Shown piece by piece: positions 11,659 to 23,800 of a stretch of 64,000 bases of DNA (its first letter is position 1; every line of letters begins with the position of its first letter). This DNA is from Rotaria socialis. Taxonomy: Eukaryota > Rotifera > Eurotatoria > Philodinida > Philodinidae. Made by a program: the position numbers and the translations under genes. Under the pieces are notes generated by a model. It searched no databases and was not told the origin of the DNA. It saw nothing but the letters and a program-made list of their open reading frames with translations. The DNA is taken from contig CAJNYU010003469.1 of NCBI GenBank assembly GCA_905331475.1, forward strand, positions 1 through 64,000, written 5' to 3'.

Positions 11659-13667
11659 TTAGATATTACTTATCGGTGCTTGAGAAACAGTATGTTCGAT
11701 TGGTTTTTGCCAAGATTCTCCTTCATATGCAATCCATTTGCTTAATTTTTCCATGAATGTTTTAGCATATGCATGTTGAAGCCAACATTCAGGTAATTTT
11801 CGATAACCATAATGAGCTCCAGCTAATTGTCCATAGATAGCAGCTGTTGTGTCTGTATCATCACCAAGATTGACAGCAGCAAGAGCACCCTTTTCAAATG
11901 AATTGTCATCAGACCAAAATGCCCATAGAGCAGCTTCTAGAGCAGCAACTATATAACCTTTTCCTCGAATACCAGCATTGTATCCATCTTTTTTGTATGA
12001 TCCTTTAGCAATTGACTCGATGTCAGGGTGAAGCGGATTGTTACGAAACCATTCTGTGTGTTTCGAGTAAAATTCATTATCGAGTAATTGTTCTTTTGTA
12101 TAACCATGAAGAGCAGCAACAATTAAAGCACCATAGTAACGACATGCATCGTATGCTTTTCTATCTCCATGAGTGATTTGTCCACTAATACCTGAATATT
12201 CAACAGCTATGGGAGGATATCTATAGAAAAATAATGGTACCGGTGTGAGACGCATAAGAGCTCCGTTGCCTGCAACACCGTCTTCACTGCAGTATACATT
12301 AAATTTCTGAACTAGTTCACCATTAGGAGGTTGATCTATATTTGTCAAGGGAATACTGAATTTCTCGGCAAATATATCTTGACGATGCTCAAATTCTCGT
12401 AGAGAATTACCAGTGGCTGCTCCAATATCAAAACAATGTCCAGTTGATGACATATATCCGAATTTGTACCACCATTTGTAGCGAACTAATTGATCATAAG
12501 GATTAAAACCTCGACAGGCTACTAGTGAATTAGCCAAACAAAGAGCCATTGAAGTATCATCGGTAAACTAAAGAATAAATTTCTATTTCTCATAACACAG
12601 AAACAAATTAATCGAAAACATTTCGATATAAAAGATTTCTCTTGAAAGTTTCAACAATTGTTGGATTAAGAATTTATTTTTCTATTTTATCTATTTTATG
12701 ATTTGTTGCTTTTGCAAGAAAATCTCGATGAATAATCAAAACGTCAACATTAACTATATTAAATAAATATAGTAATCTACTGCTGTAAAGAAAAACCTTA
12801 CATTTCTATTCTGCAAAATTTGATCCATTACAAAATCTAACAATTTGAAAAGAATCCATCCGAAGTTTGAATTCAACCAAACTAGTTGGGATGATATCGA
12901 TTTGAAGAAAGAGAAAAAAACTGTTGGATCGAATAAGACATATTATTGAGGACAGCATGAAGACTTTTATAAATAAAATAAAATATTAATTTATTCAGCA
13001 CCAAGAAAATAATAAGAAACGAAAACATTGAAATGTTTTAGATAGAAAAAAAAACAGTTTGCTTTGTGAATGGCGAATTCTATTAATTAATTGATAATGA
13101 GATCAAAAAATAAATTGAACAATTATTAGCTTATTAAGATTACTGTTAACCGAGTTTATTGCTCATTCTACATAGTTTCGAGGAAGATCAAGCGCTTGAA
13201 AAACTATAGCTGTTTCATTAATAATTATTTATTTTTTGCAAACTATTTTCATCGTATTAATAAACAATTATAAAAGAGTTTTAGCCAAGAAATATAAATT
13301 CGAAGCTCTGAAAACATTTAATCTTGTTACAATTTGTTTTTCTTTGTAACTATTCTAGTTTTATGCTCAATAAATAATAATAATAAAACAAAGAAACGAA
13401 GACATACTTGTCCTTTATTAAGACCCCATGTTCCTCCAGATTCAAGATCAGTAACTGGTGTGTCAACTAGAAACTGATGTGGTCGAAATTCTACATGAGC
13501 ACCAAGAGCATCACCTAAAGCCATTCCTATCATTGATCCTTGAATACGATTCAAAATTTCGTCACTAATGCTTCCATTAGGTTCATCCATTTCATTTTCA
13601 AGCTGATCAGGCTTTTTTACTATTGTTCTTTCTTTATCATGAAATTGAAGATTGAACCAATCGATAG
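11659..13667 (-). CDS. ADP-ribosylglycohydrolase (ARH/DraG family), catalytic exons
   Basis: Hydrolyses ADP-ribose attached to proteins or similar N/O-glycosidic ADP-ribose bonds; family PF03747, dimetal (Mg) enzymes. Exon 13408-13667 gives ILNRIQGSMIGMALGDALG, the family's N-terminal motif. It splices over an 840 nt intron (12568-13407) to exon 11659-12567. That exon opens with GQFTDDTSMAL (metal-binding TDDT) and later has GNGALMRLTPVPL and AAVNLGDDTDTTAA, the second metal-binding cluster. All metal-ligand Asp positions expected are present. An internal ATG at 13590 could start a self-contained enzyme of about 390 residues. However, the exon continues upstream to an acceptor at 13668 in a phase that fits the exons at 14749-15871, so I favour one 732-residue protein. 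Introns here (840 and 1081 nt) are far longer than the usual 55 nt. Confidence 0.88.
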
Positions 13668-14748
13668 CTAAAAATATAAATTTATCATTTAAATGATTAT
13701 AGATTTATTTCTTCACTTTCTAATACGTTAAATTATTGGATTTATTTCTTCGGCAATATTCAGTTGATGAGAAAAACAAATGAAACTATAGCGAAATATC
13801 ATTCATGCTAAAATCTTTGGTCATATATTTGTTGTCAAGCTATCTTTCCCCACTAGAGATATATGGAATCAGATTTTTTCGGTCACAGTTATTCTAGATT
13901 TTCTATTGTCGGTCCCTGCTTAGAGAAAAATGTTGCAGAATTGTTTCGTCGCACATTTTAAATACTTATTTAATACTCGTAGTTTCTACATCTGCAGTAC
14001 AACTGAAAATTTGATATACATCACTGTACTCCGAAGTACGAGTTTCGCTTTTTTCCTCTTGATGAGACAGGTTTCGAACATATCTAGTCACAAACTATGT
14101 GAATAGGACCCACCAAATTCGTCAAGTCTCAATCTGAAAGTTTTCAATGTCACTAAAGATTAAACATAGATAAAGATAAATACTTGTGTTGACTGTTGAT
14201 TTCTCTTTTTGATTAAAAACAGTTTCATTGAAGATGTCAAAGTATCTTTCTTCAATTGCTTTGGATTCGGAAAATTTCTATCCCGCAGGATTGAGTATGA
14301 ATCAGGTTCCGAACAACATCCAACAAACATATTTAGAATATAACAGCTTTCGAAGCGACAGCTATTTTTTACAGCTTGACGCTACGTTCTGTGATGGTCT
14401 GTAATAACTGTGAAGCCAGGTCGCTTAAGCTTTTTCATAATCTCAGAACAATCTCAGCTACTATCATTAATGTGCACTGACTAGTCTATTTCATGGTCTC
14501 TGACTAGATTTTCTAAATGTGTAACGGTCTTTGATCGATATCTGTCACATTGAGTAGTAGTTTATGACTGACACTTCTCATGCTCATTGATGACCTATCT
14601 CAGACATGGTTCCTGCTCCATCTTCCACATACACAACACAGATCATAGTTATAGGCATTAGGAATTTCTACTTTTACACTTACAAACGTTTTGTGAATCG
14701 TGCTTCACAAACTGTTTATTGAGATCTAAGCGAAATATTTTTACTGAC
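13668..14748 (-). other. Long intron (1081 nt) or intergenic gap
   Basis: Flanked by a good donor (GTCAGT, reading the minus strand at 14748) and an acceptor (TTTTTAG at 13668). No coding segment was recognised inside. If the ARH exons and the 5' disordered exons are one gene, this is its intron. If they are two genes, it is the gap between them. Confidence 0.5.
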
Positions 14749-15871
14749 CTTTTAGTGTAACATCATGAGGTGTAACATCAGTAAGTGGGACATCAGGAGG
14801 TGTAACATCATGAGGTGGAACATCATGAGGTGGAACATCATGAGGTGGAACATCATGAGGTGTAACATCAGTAAGTGGGACATCAGGAGGTGTAACATCA
14901 TGAGGTGGACCATCAATAAGTGAAATCGCAATAGTAGACGGATGAGTTATCACCTCGCATTGTATCTCGTTCTTAGTTATTGATCCAGTAGAAGATTCCT
15001 CTGCGTTTGTTACTAGATTGCTTTGTGAGAGCAAGGGAAATGTAGGTGTTGAAACATCTGAAATGGTAACTGCAGGTGTGGTTTCTTCTGCAACGCCTTT
15101 CATACCACTATTGTGTGGTACATCGCTGTGGGAGCCTTCTCCGCTAGCAAGGTATCGTGAATCTATCGATGCAGTGACATCTGAATGATCGGATAAACCA
15201 TTTGAAGCTGTTGGATAATTTTGAGCCAAATCAAGAAACGGTGCGTGATTGTCTATAATATATAATAGGAATTCGACGAATTTGAATCAATTATAGTAAT
15301 AGTTAATTTAAATGTTTAAAGAAATGACGGTGTGTTGATGATTACCTATTTCGTCTTTTTCCTTCTTAGAATCGCCATTCGAACAAGCTTCACTATTTGA
15401 AAAATCCATAACAACTTCATCAGCTGAGGTGGCATCATCAGTATTGTTAACATTGACTGTTTCGCTCATTTTTCGAGCAACATCTGATAAGGGAGGTGAC
15501 GTATCCATAGGACCTTCAACTTCTGGCTGACTATTGTCTTCACCAGTGTTCGGATTTTCTTTTGACACTACGTTATTGTCATCCATCGCTTCGGATTCCA
15601 GATTGTTAGGTGGAGGCACATTTGTCATAGAAAAAGCAGTGTCCATACCTGACTGATTATTCTCACTTGTTGAAGATTCAACTTTTGTAGTTGTTAATGA
15701 TACTGCTGCACTTATGGTATTATATTCATCGATTTTATTATTATTATTTATTGCTGACTGTGAATTCGAAGTATTCAAGACATTGACACTATTTTGTTCT
15801 TCCGGTGACGCGTTGGTTGCTGATGCAATTGTTTTTCGATCAGTTGACAACTGATTTAGATCTGTAGTCAT
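14749..15871 (-). CDS. Disordered, repeat-bearing N-terminal exons, probably of the ARH gene
   Basis: Two exons (15346-15871 and 14749-15252) joined by a 93 nt GT..AG intron encode about 343 residues starting MTTDLNQLSTDRK. An in-frame ATG further upstream at 15934 is also possible. The sequence is Ser/Thr/Asn/Asp-rich without hydrophobic core and should be intrinsically disordered. It ends in a Pro/His/Asp repeat (units HDVPP, HDVTP, TDVTP). The last codon is split (AAA G|GTCAGT). Its phase completes correctly with the ARH exon ending at 13667, which gives 732 residues in total. Phase agreement alone occurs by chance one time in three, so a separate gene with another 3' exon remains possible. 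Role unknown; a flexible targeting or binding tail for the hydrolase is an inference. Confidence 0.6.
14755..14915 (-). repeat. Coding minisatellite, 15 bp unit
   Basis: Tandem 15 bp units (GTGGAACATCATGAG on the plus strand and variants) encode HDVPP/HDVTP/PDVPL/TDVTP pentapeptides. A block of six units, 90 bp, is itself duplicated, so the array has a higher-order period. All copies keep the frame. Confidence 0.85.
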
Positions 15872-18427
15872 CTTGAAGTTTTTGGTTTTTTCGATAAGAA
15901 CAAATCGATATCTATAGAAAATTAACTTGAACAATGTGAGCTGTTACATTATAATAGAAAAACAAAATGCACTGTTCTCTGAAAAATAAATTCTTATTTT
16001 TTCGTATTTTGAATTCATTTAAATTTTTATAAAATCCTGAAAATGATTCGTCTGTTTTCACTCTTTGCATCACCATAAAAAGCACGTTGAATGCAACAAT
16101 AAAAGAACCCTTTTTTTAAATATTCTGCATCTAGACTCCTGACTGAAATTACCTGAATGTATTATTTTTTTCTTCCGTTCTCTTCATAAAAATGATCTTA
16201 AAAAGTGTAGGCCACTAAAAGCGCTCTTGTTTACCAATGGTGAAAGAAAAACAGGTTGACGACCATCAACGACACCTCTGAAAAAAAAAGAAATTCATCA
16301 ACAAGAAGAACAAATAGTTTTGTGTCATTCCACGAAAATTGGCAATACAATAGCATTTTATTTAAATTTTCTTTGTTTTCAGTTAGAACTCTAAAGATAT
16401 CGAGTATTTAAAAGCAAAAGAGATACTTCTATTTTACATGCTTTTAGCAGCAATATGTCTAAAGCACTGGTACAGTTGATAATGTGATTCTCGCCATCAA
16501 CCATCTTAGGCAATTTTTCACTCGGTGAAATAAATCAGTGTCTTTTTGTTTGTTTTGCTCTCGGATCCTCGCAGCATAGGTCGTTCGCCTTGCAGACTAG
16601 CTGACGTTTGGACATTTATTGAGAAACAAACTGAAGGATATGAACTCAGTGCTTAATAAAATTGATTTCGATAGATCAGATGCAAACAATCACGTATTGA
16701 TGAAAAAAAGAATCAATAAATGTTCATATTGACAATGTTATAATAAATAAAATATTTCGAAAAATATAAATCATCGTTTAGTTTTATTATTATTATTATT
16801 AATTCTAATCGATAAAAAGTAAGAAAAGAATTTGCCTAGTTTATTAAGAGTTCAAATCGAAAGTAATTCTAATGTTTATATTGATTCTATGTTGACGCCA
16901 TTAAAGCATTACTATTTGTGCATCGGCGGGTCAGCGTCTCATATGGAGGTATGGCAATAAATAATAATACCCAATTTTTTTTACGGAAAGCGATGTTTTA
17001 TACGTGTCAATTGTATATACGCAGATGGATTTATACCACTAATAGCTTTTTCAGGTGTGGCAATACATTTTTTAGGTATGGCAATTGCCACCAATTGCCT
17101 CGTGGTGGCCCGCTGATGTATTTGTGTATAATTCTTGTAATTCAGTCATAAAATTGGTTTAGATGATATCAGATTTAATAGCTTTAGTGACATTCATTAT
17201 GAAAACTATTATTTATCTAAACAAGAAAGAATGAGCAAAAAAGAATTTAATGTTATTTAAGTTTTGCTGACAGAAAAGTATTTAATGAAACTTTCGCAAG
17301 ATTAATACTGTTCATTGTAAACGGCGTCCAAGATTCATATTATAGATTTATTTTAATAACCATTGTGAAGAGCTATAGATATAAAATATATTCAATATAC
17401 TTTGACGATTCTGCTTTTATTTTGATATATATACATTGATGAATTGCATTTAATTTATCAACCAGATTAATGACTAAAACTAAGGAAAGTACGGCTAAAT
17501 AATTTTACAAATAAGAAATAAAGTGAATAGATGAAATTTTATCGATGACTTTTGATTTAAAATTTGCATTGTTCAAGAGGTTGTCTTCATGAAGGAATAG
17601 AAAAGGAAATTTTTCATTAATGAAATCGAAGATATATGCCTAAATTGTAGTTGAAAATACTTATGTTATCATTATAAAATTCATTAATTGTAGATGATAA
17701 AATGTTGAATTTATTCTATCAAGATGAATAAAACTCTTGAGAGTAATCAGTATCTGTTTATGAGCAAAAGTTGTATTTTAGAAAAATATCATTTATGCCT
17801 TGAATAATGTCGAAATAAAGTAATATCAAACTATCTATTTTATTTTCAACACATCTAACTACTATAATTGAGTTGCTTCTATTTTCAATGTAAATGATCT
17901 ACAAGAAAGTGGATTTGAATGAAAATTTGAGACAGAATCTTTTTTCTATTATTACTCAAACTAACATACATAACAAGTTGCTGCTTTGTTCATAATTCAT
18001 TTGTTTTATTTTTCCTAATATAGATAATTATGAAAGCGTTATTTTGTACTTGAATAATAAAATTGTTATTCTGATCTCATGAAAACATTTTCTCGTTTGT
18101 TTTTTTCTATTAAATTTAATAGAATATTAGTAAATATTTTTATGGTGAAGATAACTTATATTAATTCGTATTTGTCAAATCGAAAAATAACTCGTAGAAC
18201 TGCAATTATTATTTTCATTCTTGTCAAATAAAATTTTCGTTGTTATTTTTCGAAAAAAGTATCAACAACATGAAGAAAAAACATTGTAAATAAAATTATA
18301 TTTATTAATAAAAGCACAAGAAAACTAGTCGGTTATGATAAAAAAAATGTATAGTAATGTGATAAAGAATGATAAAAGTATATACTAAATTTCTATCTAC
18401 TTTATAAAATAAAAGATAAAATAAAAA
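15872..18427. other. Intergenic region containing a MITE
   Basis: Apart from the short transposon at 16913-17126 I see no gene. A minus-strand segment near 16205-16275 follows a CAG and reads open for about 27 codons, but I cannot attach it to a gene. A short ATT run lies near 16788-16800. Confidence 0.5.
16913..17126. mobile_element. Non-autonomous DNA transposon (hAT/P-like MITE), 198 bp
   Basis: The element spans 16921-17118. It is flanked by perfect 8 bp direct repeats TATTTGTG at 16913-16920 and 17119-17126. Its ends are imperfect inverted repeats: CATCGGCGGGTCA on the left, and CATCAGCGGGCCA as the reverse complement of the right end. Sub-terminal GGTATGGCAAT-like words recur inside. 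An 8 bp target duplication is typical of hAT and P superfamilies. The open frame running through it has no transposase features. Confidence 0.75.
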
Positions 18428-18673
18428 ATGTCTGCATCAGCAACAACAACGAACAATGATGCTTTTAACAATTTTATTCAAGAAAATGAAGAACAAGAAA
18501 AGATTCACAAAAATCGATTAGTTAATCGTCGTTCATCGTTTGTTCCACGTCAAATATCATTATCTCAACGACAAGCAACACCTGGCGAAATAATTCTTGT
18601 TCTTCTACCTTATATTATATTACTTATTGATATATTTATTTTCTTTCTTATACGTGGTTTTAAATTAACTTGA
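18428..18673 (+). CDS. Small single-pass membrane protein, unknown
   Basis: An 81-residue intronless frame, MSASATTTNNDAF at the start. The N-terminal two thirds are polar and charged (EENEEQEKIHKNRL type, then basic RRSSFVPRQ). One strongly hydrophobic segment at about residues 54-76 (ILVLLPYIILLIDIFIFFLI) is followed by a short basic tail, as in tail-anchored proteins. I do not recognise a family. The context before the ATG (AAAAATG) is favourable and an AATAAA-like signal lies about 100 bases after the stop. Confidence 0.55.
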   Translation: MSASATTTNNDAFNNFIQENEEQEKIHKNRLVNRRSSFVPRQISLSQRQATPGEIILVLLPYIILLIDIFIFFLIRGFKLT

Positions 18674-19005
18674 TTTCATCTTTCGATATTAATTCATTCA
18701 AAATACATGTTTTGAAAATAATATAAAAGCTTAAATAATTAATTATATTTTATTTTATTTTATTCAATGAATAAATCATCGTTTATAATCATGTCATTGA
18801 GTAATAAAAGATGTTCTTTTTTATGTATGTTTATTCATTTATGAAAAAAGAAAAAAAGAAACAGACTAACAAAGTTTCTTGTTTCTCTGGTGTTCTACTT
18901 TTGGCTAGGAAAAGGGTACACGTACGTCTTAAAAGAACTAAAACAAATGGTTTATATCATTAGTTTAAGATAAATACTACTCATATTATTGTCATACCTA
19001 AGCAA
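18674..19005. other. Spacer
   Basis: A 332-base AT-rich gap between two plus-strand genes. AATAAA-type words near 18769 probably end the first transcript. Nothing else was recognised. Confidence 0.5.
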
Positions 19006-20133
19006 ATGACAAACGATTTAATTAGTTATTCCTTTCAAACATGGTTCGGCGCTTTATTTGGAGCTACTGCTGTTGGTTGTATTGGTCTTTTACCTATTTT
19101 TATTGTACCCAATGAACAAACTAAAAGTAATTCTAATTTTTTCAATTTTTTTGTTTCTAAATAATTTATTTCCATTAAAAATAGAAGATAAACCTTATTT
19201 GGAATTATTATTAAGTGTTGCTGTCGGAAGTCAATTAGCTGATGTATTTCTTCATTTATTACCTGAAGCATTTGCTCATCCAAACGCTTCTTCAGTTAAT
19301 ATTGGTCTTTGGACTTTAACAGGTTTATTTGTTTTCTTTCTAATTGAACAAATTTTCCCAGATGATGAAGATGATTCTTCGAATGAAACATTAAAACAAA
19401 ATCAATTATCAAAGGTATTCAATAGAAGATGAAAATAACAAGAGAATTTTATTCATATAACTATTTCTAGAATGAAAATGAAATTCTAATGTTAGCAGAA
19501 ACGAAAAATCAAAGTAAATTATATTTTTTTTCTACTAATAATTCAAAAACAAAAATCCCAAATATGAAATTATTTTGTTTAGACAACAGGTTATTTAAAT
19601 TTATTAGCTAATTTCATAGACAATTTAACACATGGTGCAGCAATCGGGGGAGGTTTTGCTGTTAATTCATTGGTAGGAATGACAACACTCTTAGGAATTG
19701 TTGTTCATGAAATTCCTCATGAAATGGGAGATTTCGCAATATTGTTGCGATCAGGTTTTGATCGTTGGGAAGCTACAAAAGCTCAACTTGTTACTGGTTT
19801 AGGAGGAATTTTAGGTGCATCAATGGCACTGTATTATTCTAATTCAGTTCACAGTAAGTTTATTTTCTTTTTTCTATTTTCTTTTTGACAAGTTTTCTTT
19901 TCATTTAGGTACATTATGGGTATTACCTTTTACTAGTGGTGGTTTTATTTACGTTGCTCTTGTTAAAACGGTACCTGATTTGTTAAAAGAAAATGATTTA
20001 ATGTAAGATCTACTAATTTTCTTTTTGTGAGTACGGTGCATCTATTTGTTTTCATAGACATTCATGTCGACAATTCATTGGCATTCTTGCAGGACTCTGT
20101 CTGATATACTTTTCTGTTCTTTATATAGGCTAA
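19006..20133 (+). CDS. ZIP-family zinc transporter (SLC39, LIV-1 / ZIP7-ZIP13-like)
   Basis: Moves zinc into the cytosol across an internal or plasma membrane. Exons: 19006-19126, 19185-about 19414, a small exon near 19471-19513, an exon from about 19585 to 19850, then about 19909-20002 and 20058-20133. Membrane helices are evident throughout. The transport core is clear: [16 protein letters not shown] in TM4 and [21 protein letters not shown] in TM5, the latter being the HExPHE signature of the LIV-1 group. The His-rich cytosolic loop usual in this group is replaced by a short acidic stretch (DDEDDSSNE). The last exon gives a hydrophobic tail ending LYIG. Exact borders of the small middle exon are uncertain: one reading gives QSYLNLL, another TGYLNLL. 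Closest families by motif are ZIP7 and ZIP13, which act in ER/Golgi membranes. Confidence 0.88.
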
Positions 20134-20894
20134 TTCCAATTGATCATTGTATGTTCGATATATTATTATCAAGTTTCAATGCAACATAGTTGTTATTATG
20201 TGTTAAATAATTCAATTTTCAACTACAACTAGCAAAATAATAAACAAAATAAAACAACAATTTGAGTTGCTTTTGTTTTCTTGTCTGTTTTTATTCGAGA
20301 AAAATGTCAACGTCAATAATACACAGCTATATGTTAAGGTATTGAAGTGAATTCTCTGCGAGTCATATCCCACAATGAATTCTATGAGTACTATGACGTT
20401 GAAATCTCGATATTCAGTCTAACGGTATGATGACATCTGTGAGCCAAGCACAAACAAATAGGTTATATTCTAATTATAGATCTTAGAAATAAGGCAGATT
20501 TTTACCAAAAGTTTCTCCTCTAATCTATTTTTGCATTAGCCTAGTGATCCCAAACAAATATATGAGTTTCATATTGTGGCCCCAATGAGTCTGTTGCGTA
20601 GAAAAAGATAATTATCAAAAAAGAGCGACTTACTCATTGATCGTTTTCATTTGATGCGATCTTAAAAATATCATTTTTGTTTTGAAAAACCTGGATTGCT
20701 TGGCTCATATCATTTTTCATCAAATTATCTACGTTAATTGACGAAGCGTTCGATAGGACATGATAAATAATAAACAGAATTGAGAAATTTGTAACAATTT
20801 ATTATTGTTTCTTAAAATGAAATTTTAGTTCCACGCTTTAAAAACAAGTATTTAATTGAAAATACAAATAAAAAAATTCAATTTATATAGTTAA
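20134..20894. other. Intergenic region between convergent genes
   Basis: Contains the 3' ends of the ZIP gene (AATAAA-type words near 20235) and of the ABCA gene. No other feature was recognised. Confidence 0.5.
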
Positions 20895-23800
20895 CTATTG
20901 AAAAGAAAGAAAAATTTCCTCTAATGTTGTCTGTTGTATAAAATATGTTTCAATGAAAAAGGTTTCTTTTATTTTTTCAATTAAATCAAATAATTTAGGT
21001 AATGATGAATGATTAACTTGTAAAATAATCGTTGATTCAGTTTTATGATGAATTTTAATATTAATTTCATTATTGAGATATTTAAATAAGTTTTCCGAAT
21101 TCGTACTATTTGAGCTGATCTTAATATTAATTGTGTAGCCATAACTAAATTTTCTTTTTAAATCTTGAATAAAACCCAAACATTTAAATGTTCCGTTTGA
21201 CATTATTCCAATGCGTGAACATAAAAATTCACATTCTTCCATTGAATGTGATGTTAATATTATGGTTAATTTATTTTTTAAGGCATTTTCAAATATACGA
21301 CGCATTTTACGACGACTATATGGGTCAACACCTTTAATTAAATATCTTTTATTTCTTATTTTATTTTATTTTATTTTCGTTATAACCTGTTGTTGGTTCA
21401 TCTAAAAATAGAATAGATTTATTCATTTAATTTAAATTTATCAAATGAAGTATTCAACATGAAACAGAATTTTATTCATTAACTATTCATTAAAAGTTTT
21501 AAAATTTTTATCTTTTTTTAAAAAGAAATGATTCTATGAATTCTATTACTCATATGTTTCTCTCTGAACTATATTTCTTATATCATTTGTAATTTTATTT
21601 TTTATGTTTAATCGATGGAAATTTATTGTTTTTAAATTGACTCTCTATAAAAAAAAACAGTTATTGTTTAATATAAAAAATAATAAACAAACCAAGAAGA
21701 ATAATTGATGGTGATCCAATACAAGCAAGAGCAGCATGCATTCTTCGTATTGTTCCACCACTTAATTGATTAATATATTGTTTAAGAAATGAATCAAGTA
21801 AAAATAATTTTGAGAGAATTTCAATAGATTTTTTAAGATGATTATAATAAATACCACGTAAACGTCCAAATAAATAAAAATAATCTTCTAAAGTTAGTTT
21901 ATCTTGTATACAATCATATTGAGGACAATATCCAATGTCAGTTAGTGAATTTAACTGAGAAAATATTGTGTGAATTTTTTTTCCATACATATAAATTGAA
22001 CCATTTGTTGCCTTTTCTTGACCAACAATTATTTTAAATAATGATGTTTTACCTTTCAGTTTAAAGAAAATGAAATAAACAGAAAACAGAAAACTTTACC
22101 TGCTCCATTAAATCCAAGAAGACCAAAACATTCTCCTTGGTCAACAGAAAAACTAATTTTATTCATAGCTAAAGATTTTTTTTGAGAATATTTTTTAATA
22201 ATATCAATTAAAACAATTGGATACATTGAAAAATTGTTTTCCATCAATAAATTATTTCTTTCATTTGAAACATCATCATTTTCTTCTTCTTCTTCTTTTT
22301 CTTTTAGTTCAGCATCATCACTATCATTATCATCGTCTTCGTCTTCGTCTTCATCTTCATCTTCATCTTCATTCAATTGATTATTTTTAAATAAAAATTC
22401 TTTTAATTTAATTAATAATTGATTGAATATATTTGTATCAATGAATAGAAGAATCATAAATAAAAATATGATTTGAATTAGAAAAATAAATAAATGGAAT
22501 GAAAAATTATTTTCATTTATTTCTTTATTAAGTTGAAAATAAGTTAAAAGATTTTGATCATTTTCAATAAATTTACATAAACTTTTTGATGATTTTATTA
22601 GAAGAATTCCAATTAAACGTTTTCCATTCAAGGAAGGAAATAGAATATTAATTAACCAATGAAAGAAATTTAATTTTAGAGAATTTTTCATCATTATTAA
22701 TATTATTATACGAATTAAATCAATCAATTCAATAAATATTAACATTAATAATATAATTAAAGATCCAATTAATGGATTTTTCATAATTTCTATTCATAAA
22801 ATTAGAAAGAAAAGATTCAATTAATTATTTATTACATAAAAGAAGAAAAAAAAAATGAGAATCTCTTTAATTAATTTCAATTGATCATTTAAAAACTTCT
22901 ATTTTATTTCTTATCGTTCAACAATGACGTTTTCTTATGTAATAAATATGAAGATTAGATTTGTTTTACTATTTATCATTTGACAAAAGCTTTTGAAGCT
23001 ATCTGAGATACTAATAAGATATATTAACTGTGCAGCTATTCGTATTAATTTTATGTCCATTCATATTGCGTTAAAAAAACAATTTTCAAATACACGAAAA
23101 CTGACTTGTGATTATATAAATGAAAGGTAATGTTGATGCTGAAATAAAAAATGTGGTTGAATAAAATGTTTTTCTAATTTCAGAATTGTTTTTATAAATA
23201 ATTTCTTGAAGTTTATTCTCGAAATAAAATTGATTTTGTACATTTAATGAATAAATAAACAAAAGAGTAAATGAATAAAATAATGATAAAATTAAATCAA
23301 AAAAATATTTCGATGTCCAATAAATAATTGAATTTAAACCAAATATATTCATTAATTGATTTAAATCTTTATCTTCATTTATCAATAAAAATGTTATATA
23401 AAAGTAAATAAAATAATACGTTAATAAATATATTTCAGTTAATTCTCCTGGTAATATTCCGTAAAAACAACTAAATAATGATAAATTTTTAATAAATAAT
23501 AAAAGAGATTTTTCTTCAAATTGATTTAAATTATTTTCAATAAATTTTATTTTTGTTTGAATTAAACATTTTCCTTGACAAATATACTTTGAAATAAAAT
23601 AAAATGCTTCATAACCCATTATTAGATGAGATCGTAATATGGATATTTTGTTATTATTATTATCAATTAATAAGCCAATATATTCATTTGAATATGAGCT
23701 TAGATTCCGTTTACGACGATCTACAAGTTTTTAGTGAGATTTTGAAAACAGCGTTTTTTCAGTTTTATTATTTGTTATTTCTTATATTGGATTAATTGAT

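Noticed and set aside
16205-16275. Minus-strand segment reading open after CAG (DGRQPVFLSPLVNKS)
   Set aside because: Could be an isolated exon, but I found no partner exon, start or stop, so it is not annotated.
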